Position numbers and translations under genes: made by a program. Positions 7,062 through 11,340 of a stretch of 12,908 bases of DNA are shown one piece after another. The stretch comes from Acidobacteriota bacterium (GTDB lineage Bacteria > Acidobacteriota > Terriglobia > UBA7540): NCBI GenBank assembly GCA_021780055.1, contig JAJXZM010000177.1:1-12908 (forward strand). Reading direction: 5' to 3'. Within the stretch, counting starts at the first letter, position 1. Every line of letters starts with the position of its first letter. The notes under the pieces were generated by a model. That model was not told where the DNA came from, ran no database searches, and saw only the letters and a list, made by a program, of their open reading frames with translations.

Positions 7062-7119
7062 GGTGGCGCAGGCCCTTGCTGGATGTCCCTACATCTCGCA
7101 GAAACCGCTACGCGCCACC
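7062..7119. repeat. Nested palindromic element upstream of vapBC
   Basis: GGTGGCGC (7062-7069) and GCGCCACC (7112-7119) form a perfect 8-bp outer stem. Inside is a GATGT/ACATC hairpin (7082-7086, 7091-7095), with the 14-base sequence GCGCAGGCCCTTGC at 7066-7079 shared with the element after the kinase gene. It lies between the vapBC operator and the stop of the unknown minus-strand gene. No T-run follows on either strand, so a terminator role is doubtful. Confidence 0.5.
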
Positions 7120-7133
7120 CAGCCCACCTGATC

Positions 7134-7697
7134 TCACATTACCACGCTGAGTGCCTTTTTCAGCGCGGCTCGGAACACTTCTAGAGCGATGAATTTACTT
7201 GAATTTTTGAGCCAAAGAAGAGTGGACGGGGGCCTATATTCTGCCCTGAGATCTTCTTTGATATAAGCTTCAATCACTCCATATAGCTCGTGAAATCCAT
7301 GGATCAAATTCGTGTGATCCAATTGTATAACCCTCAGGTCGTTGATTTCGTCACGAGCTATCTTGAAGAACACTACGCATGGAGGTTGAGCACTCCCCTC
7401 AACGCCTAGTTTCAAAAGAAAGACCGTGTTGAACTTCATAACTGCTTGCTGTGAGCCAGTGTGGAGATAGAACAAACTCAGGTTTCTTCCGGCAAGACGG
7501 TCAAGCTGTGCGAAAACTCCTTGATCATGGAGGATTTGGCGAAGCGCGGCATCTGAGAAGTCATAGAAGATAAACGCAAATGCTCGTGCTCTCCGGTCGT
7601 TTAGGTGCTGTTCGCAAATCGCGTCAAATCTCGTTAAGAATGTATCCAAGCTGTGACCGATCCCACGGCCATCGCCTTGCTCATAAATCGGAATCAT
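7134..7697 (-). CDS. Hypothetical protein (187 aa), unknown family
   Basis: Open frame of 187 residues with good coding features: AAGGAG 7 bases before the ATG at 7697 and an ordinary globular composition. I cannot assign a function. It begins MIPIYEQGDGRGIGHSL, then has alternating strands and helices (FAFIFYDFSDAALRQIL around 40-56, LSLFYLHTG around 73-81, CVVFFKI around 107-113, VIQLDHTNLIHGFHELYGVIEAYI around 123-146) and a basic C-terminal helix. The alternating alpha/beta pattern suits a soluble cytoplasmic protein. No signal peptide, membrane segment or known catalytic motif. The DNA is visibly richer in A+T than the flanking core genes, which hints at acquisition. It is upstream of vapBC on the same strand and 386 bases from the divergent hipB start; a defence- or stress-linked accessory role is only a guess. 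Confidence 0.72.
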   Translation of the reverse strand: MIPIYEQGDGRGIGHSLDTFLTRFDAICEQHLNDRRARAFAFIFYDFSDAALRQILHDQGVFAQLDRLAGRNLSLFYLHTGSQQAVMKFNTVFLLKLGVEGSAQPPCVVFFKIARDEINDLRVIQLDHTNLIHGFHELYGVIEAYIKEDLRAEYRPPSTLLWLKNSSKFIALEVFRAALKKALSVVM

Positions 7698-7922
7698 TGA
7701 GAAACTCCTTACCTTAAGAGTGTTGGTTGTGAAACTGGCAAAATACCCAGACTCACTGATTCACACCTGAACGGGTTCAAGCTAGATAGCAGCTCGGACC
7801 TCCGATCCTGAGGTCATGTGTTTTTCGTTCTCGCCATTGCACCCCGAATAACAACAGGAGCCACAGGCCGCAACCACGGCGATCTGCGCTATCAGGTCTG
7901 CGGCTGCTGCTTGTAACCTTAG

Positions 7923-7959
7923 ACCCGCAAAAGGCCCACGGCACAGAATCGCTGCCGTA
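7923..7959 (+). repeat. Imperfect direct repeat, copy B
   Basis: This stretch (ACCCGCAAAA, then CCCACGGC and AATCGCT) resembles 6314-6348 in the same orientation, with about 28 matches over 36 aligned columns by eye. It lies just before the glycosyltransferase relic. The copies enclose vapBC and the unknown gene. Evidence is modest. Confidence 0.3.
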
Positions 7960-7966
7960 CGAGTCT

Positions 7967-8011
7967 CTAATCTTTCAGCGCCGTCTCATATGCCTTCAGC
8001 AGTTGGCGTTT
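7967..8011 (-). pseudogene. Relic of a glycosyltransferase 3' end
   Basis: Read on the minus strand, this piece encodes KRQLLKAYETALKD followed by a TAG. It is nearly the same as the last residues of the intact GT4 glycosyltransferase at 9611-10810 (KRELLKAYETALGDGQ). At nucleotide level 7976-8012 matches 9626-9662 at 33 of 37 positions, always at an offset of 1650. Similarity stops abruptly at 8012, where a TGA interrupts the frame and the A+T-rich hipBA promoter begins. The own stop codon shows this is a true 3' gene end, not a chance match. It is either the remnant of a second glycosyltransferase gene or a duplicated insertion site of the HipBA module. Confidence 0.7.
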
Positions 8012-8021
8012 TCAGTGTTTT

Positions 8022-8045
8022 ATATGCCTAATATATTAGGCATAT
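8022..8045. promoter_or_regulatory. hipBA upstream operator (24-bp palindrome)
   Basis: Perfect 24-bp palindrome with no central gap; the left arm is ATATGCCTAATA. It shares the core GCCTA-N6-TAGGC with the second site 40 bp downstream and lies just before the -35 hexamer. By analogy with HipB operators it should bind one HipB dimer. Confidence 0.7.
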
Positions 8046-8048
8046 GGC

Positions 8049-8077
8049 TTGATTTTTATAGAAATGCCTATTATATT
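8049..8077 (+). promoter_or_regulatory. hipBA promoter, predicted leaderless
   Basis: TTGATT (8049-8054) and TATATT (8072-8077) are separated by 17 bases and match four and five consensus positions. The predicted transcription start falls at about 8084, the A of the hipB ATG. No ribosome-binding site precedes that ATG, so the message is probably leaderless. The -10 hexamer lies inside the second operator, so repressor binding would block RNA polymerase. Confidence 0.5.
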
Positions 8078-8083
8078 AGGCAT
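8064..8083. promoter_or_regulatory. hipBA proximal operator
   Basis: ATGCCTA (8064-8070) and TAGGCAT (8077-8083) form a 7-bp inverted repeat with a 6-base spacer, a slightly decayed copy of the upstream palindrome. Its centre is 40 bp from that of the first operator, close to four helical turns. It ends at the base before the hipB start codon and covers the -10 hexamer. Confidence 0.68.
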
Positions 8084-8341
8084 ATGATTACTCTGAACTC
8101 TCTCGGCGAGCAGATATCGGCAAGGCGCAAGAAACTTGGCATGAGCCAGATCGAACTGGCCCGAAAAGCATCCATCAGCAGAGCTACTCTCGACGCCCTG
8201 GAGAACGGTCGCAGCGGGGAGATGGGCTTTTCCAGGATAACCAGACTTTTGTCGGCACTTGGGCTCAGCCTCGATCTGCAAGAGGCAGGCACGCACCGGC
8301 CGACTTTGGACGAACTCATAAATGAACGAGGATCGGAATGA
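8084..8341 (+). CDS. hipB: HipB-type antitoxin, XRE-family HTH repressor
   Basis: Helix-turn-helix protein of 85 residues. After MITLNSLGEQISARRKKLG comes the XRE-type HTH MSQIELARKASISRATLDALENGRSG (about 20-45), then FSRITRLLSALGLSLDLQE and a short polar tail. In known HipBA pairs HipB neutralises the HipA kinase and represses the operon through palindromic operators, and two such palindromes lie directly upstream. The open frame extends to a TTG at 8003, but that would translate through the operators and promoter, so ATG 8084 is chosen. No Shine-Dalgarno sequence is visible, in line with a leaderless message. The stop overlaps the hipA start by four bases (ATGA). Confidence 0.88.
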   Translation: MITLNSLGEQISARRKKLGMSQIELARKASISRATLDALENGRSGEMGFSRITRLLSALGLSLDLQEAGTHRPTLDELINERGSE

Positions 8342-9573
8342 TTAAGGTTTGGAGCGACGGCACTGAAACCGGCCTCCTTGACAAGCTTGGTGATCGCGGC
8401 AGCTCCTTTGTGTACTTGCCGGACACTTCCGTCGAGCGGGCCGTCTCCGTCACCATGCCCCACAGGTTGCCCTCGTGGGATGTTCCTTTCGGTCTGCATC
8501 CTATTTTTGAGATGAACCTGCCCGAGGGCATCCTGCGCGAGAGGCTACGCCTGGCCTTTGCGAAGGCGACGGGCAGGTTTGACGAGTTTGACCTGCTCTC
8601 TATCGTTGGCCGCTCGCAGGTAGGCCGCATTCGGTATACAGGTGAGAAAGAACGTCTGGAAGAGGACGTTCCATTCCAGTCAGTAGACGAAATCCTGGCA
8701 CGGCGGCGCGACGGGGACCTTTTTCGATACCTCCTCGATAAGTTTGCCACCTTTTCCGGCATCAGCGGCGTGCAGCCTAAAATTCTTGTGCGCGATGAAA
8801 AAGCATCCGCTGTGCTAATCAATGCAAGGCCGCGTCTTTCCCAAAGCTATCTGGGCGCCACTCACATTGTGAAACTCTGGGATCCAGGCGAATATCCCCA
8901 GCTCGCTACAAATGAGCGCTTCTGCCTTGCGGTGGCGCAGAAGTGCGGGCTCGAGGTGCCGCCTTACCGGCTGGCTGAGGACGGTGCGGCACTGGTGATC
9001 GACCGCTTTGACCTCCGGCCGGACGGTACGTACCGAGGTTTCGAGGATTTCTGTGTTTTGAATGCCAGAAGGACGGACGAGAAATATCGCGGAAGCTACG
9101 AAACATCGATTATGAAGAGGTTTCAGCAGTTCGCCAATTCCACTCACGTCAACAAAGATATGGAGAGGCTATTCACTTTGATTGCCGCCAATTGCGCCCT
9201 GCGCAACGGCGACGCACATCTGAAGAATTTCGGGATCGTTTACGACGATGTTCTCGGCGAAGCACGGCTGGCCCCGGTCTACGATCTTGTGACCACGTCC
9301 GTCTACCTGCCCAAAGACAGCATGGCTCTAGCCCTTAACGGAACTACCCGCTGGCCAACCGCCAAAGAGCTTCGCAGGTTCGGCGAAACCCGCCTCGGAG
9401 GCACGCCATCCAGAATCAGGCAGATTCTGGAACGAATCGACAATGCTATTTCCCAGACTGCGAACGAAGTACGCTCCTACATCTCCCAAAGTCCTGATTT
9501 TGCTGAAATCGGGGAACGGATGCTTCAAGAATGGGAAAACGGCTCATCGCTCTCGCTCCGGTCAGCGGGGTGA
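8338..9573 (+). CDS. hipA: HipA-type serine/threonine kinase toxin
   Basis: Full-length HipA-like kinase of 411 residues. The N-terminal couple-HipA region covers about 1-105. The kinase core shows SGISGVQPKIL (140-150; the Ser- and Gly-rich loop and K148), HIVKLW (K179), NE (E193), IDRFD (221-225), NGDAHLKNFG (290-299, catalytic D292 and N297) and PVYDLV (D316 as metal ligand). E. coli HipA phosphorylates glutamyl-tRNA synthetase and halts translation; other HipA proteins target other tRNA synthetases, so the target here is open. All key residues are present and there is no frameshift, so the toxin should be active. It overlaps hipB by four bases and ends 37 bases before the convergent glycosyltransferase stop. 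Confidence 0.93.
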   Translation: MIKVWSDGTETGLLDKLGDRGSSFVYLPDTSVERAVSVTMPHRLPSWDVPFGLHPIFEMNLPEGILRERLRLAFAKATGRFDEFDLLSIVGRSQVGRIRYTGEKERLEEDVPFQSVDEILARRRDGDLFRYLLDKFATFSGISGVQPKILVRDEKASAVLINARPRLSQSYLGATHIVKLWDPGEYPQLATNERFCLAVAQKCGLEVPPYRLAEDGAALVIDRFDLRPDGTYRGFEDFCVLNARRTDEKYRGSYETSIMKRFQQFANSTHVNKDMERLFTLIAANCALRNGDAHLKNFGIVYDDVLGEARLAPVYDLVTTSVYLPKDSMALALNGTTRWPTAKELRRFGETRLGGTPSRIRQILERIDNAISQTANEVRSYISQSPDFAEIGERMLQEWENGSSLSLRSAG

Positions 9574-9610
9574 CGTCTCGGTGCCCGTAGTCATCAGAGG
9601 GCTGTGGGGG

Positions 9611-9661
9611 TTACTGCCCGTCGCCCAGCGCCGTCTCATACGCCTTGAGCAATTCGCGTTT
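9611..9661 (-). repeat. Intact copy of the duplicated glycosyltransferase end
   Basis: The last codons and stop of the glycosyltransferase. Positions 9626-9662 align without gaps to 7976-8012 at 33 of 37 bases, in the same orientation. The mismatches are partly synonymous (GCG/GCA, CTC/CTG) and partly conservative (GAA/CAA), as expected for related gene ends rather than a recent identical duplication. Confidence 0.65.
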
Positions 9662-10810
9662 TTCGGCGTCCCAGTTCAGGCTTTCTTCGATTCGCTTGCG
9701 GCCGCGGGTGCCAAGGGTGCGCCGCAGTTCTTCAGAATCGAGCAGAGTAAGCATCTGCCGCGCAAAATTTTTGGGATCGTTAGGCTGGGCGTAGAGCGCG
9801 GCATCGTCCGCCGAGCGGCGGCCTTCGGTCAAGTCGTAAAGAACCACCGGCAGGCCGATCGCCATGTATTCGAGAATCTTGTTCATGGTGGACTTGTCGT
9901 TCATGGGGTTTTTAGGATCGGGCGCAACGCCCAGGTCGGCGGTGGAGAGGTAAGCCCACATTTCGTCGTCCGGCACGCGGCCTGTGAACGTGACGCAGGA
10001 ATCGAGACCCTTTTCCGCGGCCCAGGCTTTCAGCTTCTGCGTCTCGGGCCCCCTGCCGATCAGCGCAAAGGCAATGTCATCGCGCCCGGCGTCCTGCACA
10101 ATCCAGCGGATCGATTCCAGCAGGAGGTCGAGCCCGTCCTGCGCACCCATCACGCCCACGTAAACCACCAAAAACCGTTTGCCGCGTTTCAGTTCGAGAT
10201 GCGGCGGCCCGATGCGGACATTTCTCAAATCGGGACAGCTTCGCACGATGAACGCGCGGTCCGGTCGCATGCCGCCGCGGCTGAGGGCGATTTCGCGGTA
10301 GGACTCATTAGTGGCAATCGAGACGGTTGCCGCGTGGTACGTCCAGCGCTCCGCCAGGCACAACAGGCGATAGACCAGGCCGCGGCGTCCGAACTTGGCC
10401 TCAAAGAGTTCGGGGTTCAGGTCGTGGTGGTCAAAGATGAACCGCACGCCAAACAATTTGAAGAACAGCGCGATCAGAAAAATGGTATCCGGCGGGTTGG
10501 CGGCATGAATAATACGAAAGCGAGTCCGGCGGTAAGCCTTGAGCACGAGACGAAACTCCGCCGCCAGCGCGATGGCATATTCCAGGAAGTACCCGAACGG
10601 TCCCGAAGCCTCCCACAATTTGTGCCGGTAGATTTCAATGCCTTCGCGCAGCTCGTAGGTCTGCTTAAACCGGCGGCCCTTGGGGCACACGACCGACACG
10701 CGATAGCCCGCCTCAGCCAGCGCTCGCGCTTCCTGCCACATGCGCCGATCAACAGGCACGGTCAGGTTTTCAATAATGATGCAAACGCCGGTGGCGGTAG
10801 GTTTGTTCAT
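9611..10810 (-). CDS. GT4-family glycosyltransferase (WbuB-like)
   Basis: Glycosyltransferase of 399 residues with a GT-B fold. The N-terminal acceptor domain (about 8-205) has VDRRMWQEARALAEAGYRVSVVCP, IIHAANPPD and FDHHDLNPE. The C-terminal donor domain has VVYVGVMGAQDGLDLLLES (216-233), LIGRGPE (250-256) and NDKSTMNKILEYMAIGLPVV (304-323), which holds the family's nucleotide-sugar-binding Glu region. WbuB-like enzymes add a sugar (for WbuB itself, a fucosamine-type unit) in cell-surface polysaccharide synthesis; the donor here is not known. The ATG at 10810 has no clear ribosome-binding site. Four bases upstream the heptamer repeat array begins, so the native leader may have been displaced by the cassette. 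It lies downstream of asnB on the same strand, which supports a polysaccharide operon. Its 3' end has a partial duplicate beyond hipBA. Confidence 0.92.
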   Translation of the reverse strand: MNKPTATGVCIIIENLTVPVDRRMWQEARALAEAGYRVSVVCPKGRRFKQTYELREGIEIYRHKLWEASGPFGYFLEYAIALAAEFRLVLKAYRRTRFRIIHAANPPDTIFLIALFFKLFGVRFIFDHHDLNPELFEAKFGRRGLVYRLLCLAERWTYHAATVSIATNESYREIALSRGGMRPDRAFIVRSCPDLRNVRIGPPHLELKRGKRFLVVYVGVMGAQDGLDLLLESIRWIVQDAGRDDIAFALIGRGPETQKLKAWAAEKGLDSCVTFTGRVPDDEMWAYLSTADLGVAPDPKNPMNDKSTMNKILEYMAIGLPVVLYDLTEGRRSADDAALYAQPNDPKNFARQMLTLLDSEELRRTLGTRGRKRIEESLNWDAEKRELLKAYETALGDGQ

Positions 10811-10814
10811 ACTT

Positions 10815-10848
10815 TAGCGAATAGCGAGTTGCGAATAGCGAATAGGGG
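10815..10848 (+). repeat. Left heptamer array of the four-helix-bundle cassette
   Basis: Four tandem 7-base units on the + strand (TAGCGAA, TAGCGAG, TTGCGAA, TAGCGAA) ending in TAGGGG. The same array occurs inverted at 11305-11340. A 17-base segment (10822-10838) is shared exactly, and the left side carries one extra unit before the GGGG. Both arrays read inward, as terminal inverted repeats do. Confidence 0.75.
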
Positions 10849-10868
10849 CGCATTCTGCCGAGCCCCGC

Positions 10869-11300
10869 CTAACGCTGACCTGTGCGGGCTTCCAGCGCAC
10901 GTATCAATCCCCGGAGCATTTTCCCGACATCCGCGCAGCGCCGGAGGATCGGGTCACTTTCCTTGTCCTGCAGGAACCCGACCCGGGCCGACAAAAGCAA
11001 ATGCGTCTCCAGCTCTTTCAACGAGCCTTGAGCCACTCTGAGAAATTGGACGAAGTGCGCGCGACCCTCCCGGCCATGGCCCTCGGCAATGTTGGCAGGA
11101 ACCGAAGAGGCGGAACGGCGGATTTGGGAAACAATACCGAACATCTCCGTCCTGGGAAATCGTTGCGTCAGCTTGTAACATTCAACCGCCACATCCATAG
11201 CTTGCTGCCAGACCTCCAAATCTCGGTAAGACTTGATGGTTGCCTTCTCCGCGGGCGGTCCGGCAGAGGAAGTATTCGTTCCACGATTGCTGTTGTTCAC
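10869..11300 (-). CDS. Four-helix-bundle protein, S23/IVP family
   Basis: Protein of 143 residues of the four-helix-bundle family first noted as 23S rRNA intervening-sequence (S23) proteins and related to Avd of diversity-generating retroelements. Signature blocks are SYRDLEVWQQAMDVAVECYKL (24-44), FPRTEMFGIVSQIRRSASSVPANIAEGHGR (48-77), FVQFLRVAQGSLKELETHLLLSARVG (83-108) and a final helix (about 116-140). The molecular role of these proteins is not established. Here the gene is not in an rRNA operon and no reverse transcriptase is near. The start is a GTG at 11300, with AGGGG 4 bases upstream supplied by the inner end of the right heptamer array. The N-terminal 20 residues are polar and probably flexible. 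It may be part of a small selfish cassette; confidence in the family is high. Confidence 0.9.
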   Translation of the reverse strand: MNNSNRGTNTSSAGPPAEKATIKSYRDLEVWQQAMDVAVECYKLTQRFPRTEMFGIVSQIRRSASSVPANIAEGHGREGRAHFVQFLRVAQGSLKELETHLLLSARVGFLQDKESDPILRRCADVGKMLRGLIRALEARTGQR

Positions 11301-11304
11301 TGTT

Positions 11305-11340
11305 CCCCTATTCGCAACTCGCTACTCACGATTCGCTATT
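11305..11340 (-). repeat. Right heptamer array of the four-helix-bundle cassette
   Basis: Read on the minus strand, units TAGCGAA, TCGTGAG, TAGCGAG and TTGCGAA end in TAGGGG. This is the inverted partner of the array at 10815-10848. It overlaps the last codons and TAG stop of asnB (stop at 11322-11324), and its terminal GGGG serves as the ribosome-binding site of the cassette gene. Confidence 0.75.

Larger units (their letters stand above)
7698..8083. other. Divergent intergenic region with relics and operators
   Basis: No intact gene. From left to right it holds the upstream region of the minus-strand unknown gene; a tRNA-like but degenerate stretch near 7775-7852 with a GACCTC/GAGGTC hairpin (7797-7802, 7810-7815); an imperfect repeat copy at 7923-7959; a 15-codon relic of a glycosyltransferase 3' end at 7967-8011; and the hipBA promoter and operators from 8022. 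Composition shifts abruptly to A+T-rich right after the relic. Confidence 0.5.
7967..9661. other. HipBA module between duplicated gene ends
   Basis: The operators, promoter, hipB and hipA lie exactly between two directly repeated copies of a glycosyltransferase 3' end, at 7967-8011 and 9611-9661. This is the footprint left when an element inserts at the end of a gene and restores it with its own copy, or when two paralogous genes recombine. No integrase or transposase is visible inside, so the mechanism is inference. Confidence 0.45.
10815..11340. mobile_element. Candidate cassette bounded by inverted heptamer arrays
   Basis: A 526-bp unit made of one four-helix-bundle gene plus inverted heptamer arrays at both ends, sitting between asnB and a glycosyltransferase that otherwise look like operon neighbours. 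The right array forms the end of asnB and the left array stops four bases before the next start codon. No transposase is encoded, so movement would need help in trans. The mobile nature is inferred from structure alone. Confidence 0.5.

Noticed and set aside
7797..7825. Rho-independent terminator on the + strand (GACCTC/GAGGTC then a T5 run)
   Set aside because: The stem is only 6 bp, the T-run begins six bases after it, and no + strand gene lies upstream to be terminated.
8003..8083. TTG start extending HipB by 27 residues
   Set aside because: It would translate through both operator palindromes and the promoter; the HTH family start fits ATG 8084.
10815..10848. CRISPR array from the regularly repeated short units
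   Set aside because: The 7-base units are contiguous without spacers and too short; no cas genes are present.
9443..11041. A 532-residue open frame on the + strand across the hipA end and the whole glycosyltransferase gene
   Set aside because: It is the antisense shadow of the GT4 gene, which has clear family motifs on the minus strand; the shadow has no domain and overlaps the hipA 3' end.
10869..11300. Diversity-generating retroelement, because the four-helix-bundle protein resembles Avd
   Set aside because: No reverse transcriptase and no template/variable repeat pair is present in the window; the S23-like family is broader than Avd.
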